Assembly: GCA_037126765.1 (NCBI GenBank)
Contig: JBBCBC010000007.1
Coordinates: forward strand, 27,971,667 to 28,035,666
Reading direction: 5' to 3'
Length of the DNA: 64,000 nt
DNA from: Stenogyne calaminthoides
Lineage: Eukaryota; Streptophyta; Magnoliopsida; Lamiales; Lamiaceae
This document shows positions 47,709-56,622 of this stretch, piece by piece. Below the pieces are notes generated by a model, which was not told where the DNA came from, made no database searches, and worked only from the letters and a program-made list of their open reading frames with translations. The position numbers and the translations under genes are program-made. Numbering within the stretch: the first letter of the stretch is position 1; the number at the start of each line of letters is the position of its first letter.

Positions 47709-47998
47709 TCTATTTTTTCAGGAAAACAGAAAAGGGCACTGAACTGAATGAAGACATCATTAGCCCTGTTGAAAGAAGATCTGAGATGTCTTTGTTGGAA
47801 GATGAATCTCCTTCATGGACTTCAAAGAGAAATCAAGCTGAAGAAGGAACTTCATCAGAGATCATATTGAAAAAGGACATCAAAATGGAGAAAATTCATA
47901 CTGATAAGCAGAGAGCTGATATCTTGACTAATCCTTTGGCTGAATCAAGATTTCAGGAACTTTCAGTTGAATTAGGGATGTTAGATCCAGGTGTTTAG
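47709..47998 (+). pseudogene. Copia-A pol remnant: extreme C-terminus of RNase H
   Basis: A frame (+2 relative to gag) ends with IHTDKQRADILTNPLAESRFQELSVELGMLDPGV. Its TDKQRADILTNPL segment is the conserved tail of copia RNase H. Upstream of it is low-similarity acidic sequence joined directly to the end of gag, so protease, integrase, RT and the RNase H core are gone. This fixes what lies 3' of here as post-pol. Confidence 0.85.
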
Positions 47999-48117
47999 AG
48001 TAAAATCTGAAAAATTGAAGGTTTTCAGATGCATTAAGTTTTCTCAGAATTCTACTGAGAAGCTCAGGATAAAATTGAAATACTGAACTGAGTCTCATGA
48101 AACTCAGATTTACTGAA

Positions 48118-48205
48118 GGTCAGTACTCAGTAGTTTACTGAACCCATTCAGTACTCAGTATTATACTGACATTTTATCAAGGTCAGTACTCAGTAAGACT
48201 GATAG
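48118..48205 (+). repeat. Triple CAGTACTCAGTA repeat in the Copia-A spacer
   Basis: TCAGTACTCAGTA occurs three times (about 48120, 48150, 48182), each containing the palindrome AGTACT and separated by 30-32 bp of AT-rich sequence. It lies between the pol remnant and the post-pol gene. Confidence 0.75.
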
Positions 48206-48480
48206 AGGGAAATTAGTCTGAAGAAGTAATGACTCATGCGACTCATTTATTGCTTAAGTGAAACTCAATAATCATTCGCAATAAATACAAAACACCTGAG
48301 GAATGTTTTTGGGCAGGATCATTTGAAATTCCGAAGAAGGTCAGCAGTCATTTAATGCTCTGTTACATTATTGACCAATGAGTATAAATTGGCGGCTTAC
48401 TTTTCGGAGATCGTCTGTTTGTATACCCGATTAATCGGAGATTAATCTCAACCGTTGCTTTTCACCTAACCAACGCGATT

Positions 48481-48626
48481 CCCCATGATCTCGAAGCTAT
48501 ATATTCCCCAATAAGCCATTCAAGCCAAAATTTTATCAAACCCTTCGTCCCCAAATCCTCTGCAATTAAAAATCCCCTTTGCCCAGAAAACTCCAAACCC
48601 TAAATCTTCAATTCTTCATATCGAAA
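48481..48626 (+). promoter_or_regulatory. Putative internal promoter and leader of the Copia-A post-pol gene
   Basis: CCCCATGATCTC (48481-48492) is followed by a TATA-like GCTATATATTCC (about 48496) and a 120-nt leader up to the ATG at 48627 with a good plant context (CGAAAATGGCT). The 12-mer also precedes the Copia-B post-pol gene (60690-60701). Promoter function is inference. Confidence 0.45.
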
Positions 48627-50399
48627 ATGGCTCCTACCATTTTTGATAAATTAGCCGAAACTAACAATCCCTGGTACGAGTTCTTTGTCTCGCTCGATAG
48701 CACAACCAATTCCAAACCAGAAGAGGAGGCTCTCCATATGATTCGATTGGCCAAACTCACTCATCTTGTCGCAAGCCGACCAGAACAAGAGTACGCAAAA
48801 GAGGTAATCGAGTTCATCTGTAACTTGAGGATAGATGAAGAGGATGGTATGCATTCTGCGATTACTATATCACATTTAGAGCATTCATCCAAATACATCG
48901 ATTTTGAGAGGGATTTGTACATTATTCCAAAAAATTTAAATGATGTTTTTGAGCTCTGTGATAAAAGAGAGGATCCTGCCATGTATATGATGGGTAGAGA
49001 GCAGGAATACTTAGATAGGATTGCTGAGAATCCTATGAAATTTGAGGCTACACTGCATAAGAGGCACTTAAAGCCACAATATCGAGTTTTGACGGATATT
49101 GTGAGCAAAAGCATCATGAGCCTTGCGGGGAGTTTTGAGCAGATCAGTACCCCGAAGCTCAGATTGATGGCGGCGATCAAGGCCTCACCCACCACTGACT
49201 TCAACTGGCTGAAATTTCTGATTCAGATGGTGAGTGAGCAAGCCAAAGTCTTCAAGAAGGTTGACGGGGCGATCACGATTAAAGGCAAGATCCACCATGC
49301 AACCAAAATAGCATATATTTTGGAGATGTGCAGAGAGGAGGAGGATATCTTCGCCAATTCGACCCCATTCCCTAAGTCCAAGGTGCTCTTCAAGCCCATT
49401 GCTGTGAAGAAGCAGGCCATCAGAGGGAAGAAAGAAAAGAAAGCAGAATCACCAAAAGTTGCTGCTGCTGAAGAGACCCAACAAACCAGGGGGAAGGTTC
49501 TGTTGGAGGCAAAGATGGAGCAGGGTGAGAAGTTGAAAAAGCAGAAAACCCTCGCCCCCAAGCGCAGAAGATTGGTGGTTCTCACCGATGAAGATGGCAG
49601 TGAGTCTGAAGAGATTCAACTTGAGGGTCAAATTGCTCAGAGTTCGCCATTGCAAGTTTTGGCTCAAGTTATCTCTAAGGCACAAGAACAGACTGAGGAG
49701 CAGGTCTTCTCTGAGGTGCTTGAGGCTTCGCTCAGTTCAGATAAAATTTCTCAGGAAATTTTTAAAGGAACTCAGGCCTCAGAGATTCCTATTGAAGAAG
49801 TGCAGGCTCAGACAGCAGAAGAGCCAACTCAGAGTCAATCTGAGGATGTGCCAGCTCAGGACCCTGAACCTACTCAGATGCAAACTGAGGACCTGACTGC
49901 ACAACGTTCAGAGGCTGCTGAGACTCAGGAGCAGCTTATTCTTGATGAGCTCCTGAGTGATCTACTTCTTGATCCTTCAGCTGATGCTTCAACTGAACCA
50001 AAGAGCCCGAGATGGAAGAAAGGCGAGGCTGAAGAAGGCGAGTGGAGGAGCAAGGGGGAACGGTTCATCCTTGACCGCTACCCTGAGATCAGCTCATTCC
50101 CTGATCTGCAAGATATCTTCTTCAGATTAAGGTCGGCGGTTTTCATCCTCAATCAGACTCTTCCGGAGATGCTTGATATTGCTGCATTCAGAGGGGAAGA
50201 CTGGTGGAATGAGGAGACAACCTTCCTGACTGACTTCTCAGGGTTCAGGAGGACAAAGCTCAGGATGAAAAACTCCGATTTTGATGAGCTGGTTCAGAGG
50301 AAGATAGCTGAGAGGAGAGCGACTGAAGTTGGTGCCCCTAGCAGTGGAGATAAATCTCAAGATGGAGATGGGGACCAACAGGGAGATGCCGAGGATTAG
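48627..50399 (+). CDS. Copia-A post-pol protein, first part (590 codons)
   Basis: The ATG at 48627 opens a long frame ending at TAG 50397. N-terminal region (about residues 10-240): a globular part with AKEVIEFICNLRID, FERDLYIIPKNLNDVFELCD and LHKRHLKPQYRVLTDIV, whose spacing resembles the 'putative plant transposon protein' domain also seen in Copia-B. Then basic clusters KKQAIRGKKEKKAE and KKQKTLAPKRRRL, likely nuclear localisation signals. Next an acidic Gln/Glu/Thr-rich repetitive stretch, and a second folded-looking block (GERFILDRYPEISSFPDLQDIFFRL...GEDWWNEETTFLTDF). No signal peptide or membrane helix is visible, which argues against an envelope role despite the 'env-like' position. 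The frame continues beyond the TAG. Function unknown. Confidence 0.85.
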   Translation: MAPTIFDKLAETNNPWYEFFVSLDSTTNSKPEEEALHMIRLAKLTHLVASRPEQEYAKEVIEFICNLRIDEEDGMHSAITISHLEHSSKYIDFERDLYIIPKNLNDVFELCDKREDPAMYMMGREQEYLDRIAENPMKFEATLHKRHLKPQYRVLTDIVSKSIMSLAGSFEQISTPKLRLMAAIKASPTTDFNWLKFLIQMVSEQAKVFKKVDGAITIKGKIHHATKIAYILEMCREEEDIFANSTPFPKSKVLFKPIAVKKQAIRGKKEKKAESPKVAAAEETQQTRGKVLLEAKMEQGEKLKKQKTLAPKRRRLVVLTDEDGSESEEIQLEGQIAQSSPLQVLAQVISKAQEQTEEQVFSEVLEASLSSDKISQEIFKGTQASEIPIEEVQAQTAEEPTQSQSEDVPAQDPEPTQMQTEDLTAQRSEAAETQEQLILDELLSDLLLDPSADASTEPKSPRWKKGEAEEGEWRSKGERFILDRYPEISSFPDLQDIFFRLRSAVFILNQTLPEMLDIAAFRGEDWWNEETTFLTDFSGFRRTKLRMKNSDFDELVQRKIAERRATEVGAPSSGDKSQDGDGDQQGDAED

Positions 50400-50405
50400 T
50401 CTCAG

Positions 50406-51929
50406 ATGGAAAAGGAGACTTCTGTTGCTAATCAACCTGAAATCGGTCAACCTCAGACTGAAGCTAGCACTCTTCAGGTACCTTTTGGCACTATTAACAA
50501 TTATGCCAAAGTTACTGAAAGTTCTATCTTTAATTCTGAATTGTCTGATGTACAGACTGAGGCTCAGTTGGAGACTGGAGCTCAGGATGAAGCTGAAGCT
50601 CAGGATGATCAATCAGCACAGAAGGTGCAGAAGGTTCCTGAGATTGATCTCACTCCCTTAATGGAGAAGCTTGAGAAGGTTGAGCCAATGATGAACAAGA
50701 TTGCTCAGATGGAAGAAACATTGGCCAACCAAGCTCAGAAGATGGAGAATCTTAGTCACTCTTCAGAACTGGTGCTAATCCAAAACACTCTGACCTCACA
50801 GATGACCTCCATGGAAGATAAGCTGAATGAAAAGCTGGAGGGAGTCAAGGCTGAGTTGAATGCTGAACTGAAACAGAAGCACCAGGAGAGAACTGCATTT
50901 CTAGAGGTGAAATTGGCAGAGAGGAATGAAGTGATGATCAAATCTGTTGTTGAGGAAATGAGCTCAATGCTCATGACCAAGATGACAGAGATGTTCAAAG
51001 ATGCTCTCTTTGGCCAGTTTGCCCATCTCTCTGAAGAATTTTCTGTGGCTAAGAACCACATCAGGAGGCTGGAAGACGAACAAGATCAGATAGCAGGAGA
51101 GGTGCGCTGTGTGAGCAAAGAGCAATATCACATGGACACAGCACTCTCCAGACTTCTTCCAAATTACGGTGCCAAGAAGGGGGAAAAGGAAGGTGAAGAC
51201 TTCAGGAAGTTATTGGCACGTACTTTGAAGAAAAAGGCTCAGAAAGATGCTGAAATGTATAACCTATCCAAAGCCTTAAATGAAGTCGAAGCTACTGACA
51301 AGTTGAAGTTCGCTCAGGTGGAGAAGCCTATCTACACTCGAGTTTCTGAGGAAACCATGCTTGATGTTGCTAGAGAGAAACTGAGTGCTAGAGCTAAGGT
51401 TGGAACAAGCCAGGCTGCTGCTGAATTGCATATGAAGAGGAAAGTCTTGGGCATTGTTCAACCTGAGAGCAAGAGTGCGAAGGCTTCTAAGCCAATCCAG
51501 AGAAAGCTGATTCTGGATGATGAAGGAACTGAAGAATCTGAGTCTCAACCTCAGAAGAAAGTCTTCAACATGAAGAATGCTCTGAAGACACTCCAAATAG
51601 AACAGGCTAAGAAAGCAGCTGCTTCAGTCTCAGGCGTACCTGTGATCAGGAAAAAGACTGAAGAAGAGCTGAAGCGAAGGAGTGGATTCAAAAAGTTTGC
51701 GAGCAAAAGGAGAGAGACATCAAAAGCACTGAAGTGGCCCCACGTTGATAAATGGATGCCTATCAAACTCAACGATATGTGGGAAGAGGTCAAGAGAACC
51801 TTCTGGTTCTATTATGATGTGCTCAGGGAGTGGAGAGGGGAAAGCTCAGATCAGAATGAAGCATTCATTGAATATCTCCTAACCTTCTATCCAAAATATC
51901 TCCAAAGTTGGATGAACCTTGAGGATTAA
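50406..51929 (+). CDS. Copia-A post-pol protein, second part (507 codons)
   Basis: In the same frame as the preceding CDS; only TAG, Ser and Gln codons lie between. It begins METSV-like acidic sequence, then a long predicted coiled coil (about 50650-51090; LMEKLEKVEPMMNKIAQMEETL, MEDKLNEKLEGVKAEL). A Lys/Arg-rich middle follows (LHMKRKVLGIVQPESKSAK), and a C-terminal block WPHVDKWMPIKLNDMWEEVKRTFWFYYDVLREWRGESS. It ends at TAA 51927, after which the same frame stays open to 52163. Most simply both parts were one protein of about 1,180 residues. It could also be a separate product started at this ATG. No family recognised. Confidence 0.8.
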   Translation: MEKETSVANQPEIGQPQTEASTLQVPFGTINNYAKVTESSIFNSELSDVQTEAQLETGAQDEAEAQDDQSAQKVQKVPEIDLTPLMEKLEKVEPMMNKIAQMEETLANQAQKMENLSHSSELVLIQNTLTSQMTSMEDKLNEKLEGVKAELNAELKQKHQERTAFLEVKLAERNEVMIKSVVEEMSSMLMTKMTEMFKDALFGQFAHLSEEFSVAKNHIRRLEDEQDQIAGEVRCVSKEQYHMDTALSRLLPNYGAKKGEKEGEDFRKLLARTLKKKAQKDAEMYNLSKALNEVEATDKLKFAQVEKPIYTRVSEETMLDVAREKLSARAKVGTSQAAAELHMKRKVLGIVQPESKSAKASKPIQRKLILDDEGTEESESQPQKKVFNMKNALKTLQIEQAKKAAASVSGVPVIRKKTEEELKRRSGFKKFASKRRETSKALKWPHVDKWMPIKLNDMWEEVKRTFWFYYDVLREWRGESSDQNEAFIEYLLTFYPKYLQSWMNLED

Positions 51930-52163
51930 GGAGAGGTGCAGATAGAAGCCCCCGATCCATATTCCTACCCTCCTCCAAGACTTGGTAATGGCTTGGTGAA
52001 TGAGAAGGCCATTACTCAAGAAATTGCTCAGTATGCTGGTCAGTTGGGTTTGACAGGAAACAGTCCGGATATCATTAAGGAAAGAAATGAACTGAAGAAG
52101 AGGTATTTCGGAATGTTCGACCTGGAGGTGCCCGCTGATGAAGTTGAAGAAGAAGCAAACTGA
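51930..52163 (+). pseudogene. Tail of the Copia-A post-pol frame
   Basis: Same frame as the two CDS before it, after TAA 51927. It reads IEAPDPYSYPPPRLGNGLVNEKAITQEIAQYAGQLGL and ends acidic at TGA 52161. It probably belonged to the C-terminus before the stop arose. Confidence 0.6.
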
Positions 52164-52621
52164 AGAGCAGAAGACTGAAGAGCCAAATATGAAGACTGAA
52201 GACTGAAGACTCAGAAGATTCTGTAATCTTTAAATTTTTGTCTTTTTGATTTTGTTGATAAGACTCATTGTAATCTGTAAACTCAAAATCATCATCAATG
52301 AAGATTTATCATTCTTGCTCAAAAGATAATATCTCATTATCTTATTTACATGTCTTTTACTTTGATATGCTGAATGAATGTCTCTGAACTGATTGTGTGT
52401 TGATAAAGGGAAATTGTTTAAGTTTTTAGTGATGAACTATTTAAGAAGATTCATTACTGAAGAAATTGTTGAATGATATAATTGTTGAGAAATTTCTCTG
52501 AAATTGTTGAGAGATTCTCTGTTCAGGAAATTGTTGGGAGACATAACCAATCTTGTAATAGGATAAACTGAAACCTGAGTATAGGTTATATGTTTGTAAC
52601 AAGATAGGTTTTGGCATCATC

Positions 52622-52634
52622 AAAAAGGGGAAAT
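52622..52634 (+). promoter_or_regulatory. Copia-A polypurine tract
   Basis: AAAAAGGGGAAAT lies directly before the 3' LTR start at 52635, the normal primer for plus-strand DNA synthesis. The LTR-only element has AAAAAGGGGGAAAT in the same place (42251-42264). Confidence 0.88.
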
Positions 52635-54723
52635 TGTTGGGAGATGAATTTAATAAAAGATATATGATTTTGATTAAGATCCCAAAACCCCCCTAAGTAT
52701 GACATGTTCAGAATGATCTTGATAGTTGAGTCAGGATTCAGTTTTAGAGTATTCAGGATGTTATCTGCAAAATGTATAGTCAGCAGATATAGTTCAGGAT
52801 AAGTTCTGAAGACTCTGAAGAACTCAGTATGTTTCTAAAGAAACTGAAGTTTCAGTATGAAACTGAAGTTTCTGAAGACTCAGTGAGAAACTGAGAATCT
52901 GAAGACTCAGTAAGAAACTGAGAATCTGAAGACTCAGTGAGAAACTGAGATACTGAAGACTCAGTATGAAACTGAGTAACTGAAGACTCAGCATGAAGAC
53001 TCAGTATATCAGTCAGTATATCTATAAAGACTCGGAAGACTCTGAAGACTCAGAAGACGCTGAAGACTCAGAAGACCCTGAAGACTCAGAAGACCCTGAA
53101 GACTCAGAAGACTCTGAAGACATAAAGACTGAAGACTGAAGATCAAGAATACTGAAGGCACAGTAATTACTGAAGACTCAGTAATGTACTGAATGCTCAG
53201 TATAAACCTGAATGTTCCGAGGCACTGAGAATATCTATCTGAAGGATGCAATACTGAGAAGATCGCGATTCCTTAGAAAATAGATACTTGCCAAGACATT
53301 CAAATGCAGACAAAAGGAACTAAGTCAGAAGTGTTGTTAAGGTTATATCAAACTCAGAGTTTGTAACCAAAAGAGCCGTTGAAGGTGTCTACCTTTAACT
53401 GGAGACAAAAGTCAAAAAGAGGAAGACAAGACTGTACCATACTGACACTGACAGTGACAGGTCGCTGAAAAAGATGTCAGAAGTACAAAAGTTCCAGACT
53501 GCAAAAAGTGAGGACCGGCTACATGAAAGGCTATTGCCTAAAACGTGTTAGGGAGTTTCAAACCCTTAATATAGCCGTTCCTCACACACCATAAGAGGAA
53601 ACTCACGAAGCTATCTCTCCAACGAATAGTTTTCAAGAGTGACCTTGGTGTATGCCTATAAATACTGGTGACCCTCTACATTGTAAGGTTACGGGAAATT
53701 TATACGCAACTCAAGAGCTCAAACATATTATCGCAAAGTTGAAGTACTCGAAAAACTTAGAATTTTCCAAGTGCTTTTATATTGAAGAGAGCTCACTAAA
53801 CTAAGCCTAGCTTGATAAGATTTATCCGAAGCTTAGTTGAGATATCCTAACCCTTTGCATTGTACTTCATTGTAAAGGATATCTCATCCTAGTTGGAAAC
53901 CAACCGAGAAACCCCAAACCCTTGAGAAGGTAGTTGGAGTGTGTTTGTTGGTGAGAAGAGTTGTAAAGAGTTAGTAAACTACGCGGAGTAGTCAGAAAAC
54001 TCTAGAGGAGAAGTTAGTAAGCTACAGAGGTAGTCTGAAAGCTTGTTTGTGTTTGAGTAAGTAAACTACGGAGGTAGTCAGAAAGCTCAGGGCCGAGTTG
54101 AGTAAGTAAACTACGCGAGGTAGTCAGAAAGCTCAGAAGTGATTAGTGAATTTCTTTGAGGATCAGAGAGAGTGGACGTAGGAGCTTGAGTCTCTGAACC
54201 ACTATAAACTGCTGTGTTGTTTATTGCTTTCTTTATCTGTGCTTAACTGTTGCATTGACTTGAATTTGAAAGAATATTTTCACTGATATTCAGTTGGAAT
54301 CAATCCACTGAAGTTGCATAATTGAATCACAGCCTAATCATTATTCCATAAAAGGAAGGTTTTCAACAAAGCTTAAAACGAGTATAAACTAAAGGGCCAA
54401 CCATTCCGCACGACTGAGTTGCTAGAACAGATAGTTACCAAACTGAACTTACTCTTCTGAGGGTTCAGTAAGTTAGTTATCTGATCCAAGCAACTCAGGA
54501 TCTCTAACACTCAGGACTCAGTTGGGATTATCTGAGGTATCTGAAAGCAGCTCAGGATCACTGTCTCAGTAGACTTTGACTCAGAGCGATCTGTGCTTCT
54601 CAGAACCTAATCTTCAGGATTATCTGACCCAAGCTGACCTCGGTAAGAAAAAGTTTTAAAAACACTGAACACGTGTATTCCCCCACCATACACGTGTAAG
54701 ACTCGTTTTCACCGGGACCAACA
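52635..54723 (+). repeat. Copia-A 3' LTR (2,089 bp)
   Basis: Same termini and order as the 5' LTR. It differs mainly in repeat number: one fewer copy of the roughly 45-bp AAACTACG unit (53960-54130) and one more GACTCAGAAGACCCTGAA unit (53050-53110). The latter makes a low-complexity antisense Leu/Ser/Gln frame, which is not a gene. Confidence 0.95.
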
Positions 54724-54978
54724 ATATGATTGATCTTGTTTCAAGAGGATTCGATTTGTGAACCTCTTTGTACTCATTATTTTGATAAATAGTGATTTCG
54801 GCCATAAGACATCACAATCTATATTGATATAGATTGTGCAAAGTCTTATTACAATTCGTGTGTTGTGTTTCGGAGTCTTCAGCTGTTTTTGTCTTTTGAA
54901 TGTTACTTTGAGTATTTCAAAATTCAGTGTAACATTACTCTGTTTTTACTAAACACAACCCCATGTCACACACTTTCA
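54724..54978 (+). mobile_element. Copia-B 5' LTR, segment 3 of 3
   Basis: Continues segment 2 after the ATATG duplication: TTGATCTTGTTTCAAGAGGATTC, CATCACAATCTA, GTGTTGTGTTTCGGAG, ending CACTTTCA at 54978. It aligns block for block with the minus-strand LTR. Confidence 0.9.
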
Positions 54979-54980
54979 AT

Positions 54981-54993
54981 TGGCACCAGAGCC
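54981..54993 (+). promoter_or_regulatory. Primer binding site of the plus Copia-B copy
   Basis: TGGCACCAGAGCC, identical to the site of the minus copy (13341-13353) and differing from the initiator-Met site TGGTATCAGAGCC at two positions. Confidence 0.8.
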
Positions 54994-55044
54994 AAAACTT
55001 TACTTTACTAAGTTAGATCCTGTGTCAAGTGTGTTGTTTTTGTT

Positions 55045-56520
55045 ATGGCAATGGAATATCCACTTAATCCACAAAGTTTGAGACCACCAATTCTTGATGG
55101 TACAAACTATGCATATTGGAAACCAAAGATGAGGATGTACATCAAGTCAATTGATGAACGTGCCTGGAGAAGTATACTTTCAGGATGGACACCTCCTAAG
55201 AATGCTGCAAATGAAGAAGGAGAAGTTACAGTCAAACGCGAACTGGATTGGACTAATGATGAAAGTACAACTGCTAGCTACAATTCTAAAGCTTTGAATG
55301 CAATATTCACATCAGTTTATATGACGATGTTCAAGATCATATCAACATGTATTTCTGCAAAAGAAACATGGGATAGATTGCAAGAGCACAATGAAGGTTC
55401 GGATAGTGTTCGAAGGTCCAGACTTCGAATGCTTGGGACAAAGTTCAAGAACTTGAAGATGAAGGTGGATGAAACAATTTCTTCTTACAATGAACGGGTC
55501 ACTGAAATTGCAAATGAAGCTCAATCTCTTGGAGATCCCATCTCCAATGTAAGATTGGTTCATAAGATTTTGCGTGTTGTACCTAAGCGCTTCGATGCAA
55601 AGATTTGTGCAATTGAAGAGGCAAGGGATACAAATACAATAAGTCAAAATGAACTGATCAGCATCCTATGTGCGTATGAGATGGATACAATTGAGAAAGA
55701 TGACAAAGCTAATGCAAAGAAAGTGGTGGTGTCCAAAGGTGAAACATCTTCAAAAGCTGAACAAGAGCCAATTGTGACTGAAGCTGATTCAGAGGATGAT
55801 GTTGCTGATTTATGTTCCAACCGCGAGGAGTACATTGCTTTTATGACAAGGCAATTCAAAGCTCTTATGAAAAGGAGGAATAGCAAGTTCAAAGGCAACA
55901 TTCAACCAAAGTTTCAGATCAACAACTCTCCACAAACCTTTGAAAAGAAAGGTAATGCATTCCAACCAAGGAAAATTGGTAATGGAATCAAAGGCAGGTA
56001 TGACAAAGTTAACCCTGAGTATAGAAAGTCTGTTCAATGTAATTCATGTCATGGGTATGGTCATTATGCGAATGAATGAGCTAATACCTTGCTTAAATTG
56101 AAATTGAACTTCAGTGCTACTTTAAGTGATGAATCTGATGAAGAGCATGAAGAACAAAATGAAGAACATACATTCTATGCTAGAATAGACTATGGTGATT
56201 CCTTAGATGATGATCTGGACTATTCTGATTCTGATGTTGAAACAAATGTTACCACATCTGGAGTAAGTTTAGATGAAGATTGTTCTGATAAAACTATTAA
56301 CTGTTTAATGGTTTAATTGATGATAAAGGAACATCTGATGTGAATAGTGAATCATGTGGATCAGTTTATAAAGATTTATTTGATAAATGTGAATCTCAAA
56401 ATCAGATTCTAAAGCCTATGACTAGGGAAAATGATGACTCGAGAGATTCACTAACCAAACTTGAAGTTGTTTTAGCAAGAAAGGATTTAGAAATTTCTAA
56501 ACTTAAGAATTGAAAAATTC
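55045..56520 (+). pseudogene. Copia-B (plus copy) Gag
   Basis: The ATG at 55045 opens 344 clean codons: MAMEYPLNPQSLRPPILDGTNYAYWKPK, ISTCISAKETWDRLQEHNEG, FKNLKMKVDETISSYNERV, the typical copia Gag capsid segment. The frame stops inside the first zinc knuckle: CNSCHGYGHYANE then TGA (56077) where the minus copy has the final Cys. It then reads on (NTLLKLKLNFSATLSDESDEEH) to 56316 and breaks up by 56520. Losing that Cys would abolish the knuckle's metal binding even if the stop were bypassed. Confidence 0.9.
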
Positions 56521-56622
56521 GACTTTATGTCTTAAGAAATATGCCAAAAGAACTATTTTTTTAAACAATGCTCTAACACTACTGGTCTTGGTTTTGTAAC
56601 TACTTCTAAAAGCTTTAAATCT

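Larger units (their letters stand above)
43828..54723 (+). mobile_element. Copia-A: complete pol-deleted Sirevirus-like LTR element (10.9 kb)
   Basis: LTR 1 43828-45944 and LTR 2 52635-54723 share the termini TGTTGGGAGATG...ACCAACA. A perfect target duplication ATATG lies at 43823-43827 and 54724-54728. The interior holds a primer site, gag fragments, the last codons of pol, a long post-pol gene and a polypurine tract. The LTRs look nearly identical apart from repeat-number differences, implying a recent insertion. Protease, integrase, RT and most of RNase H are missing, so it must have moved with enzymes from another copy. It sits inside the Copia-B 5' LTR. Confidence 0.95.

Noticed and set aside
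48627..52163. Calling the Copia-A post-pol gene a retroviral-type envelope
   Set aside because: No signal peptide, transmembrane helix or fusion-like segment is visible; basic nuclear-signal-like clusters and coiled coils point elsewhere.
53009..53251. Antisense Leu/Ser/Gln-repeat frame in the Copia-A 3' LTR
   Set aside because: It is produced by the GACTCAGAAGAC short tandem repeats; a shorter version occurs in the 5' LTR.
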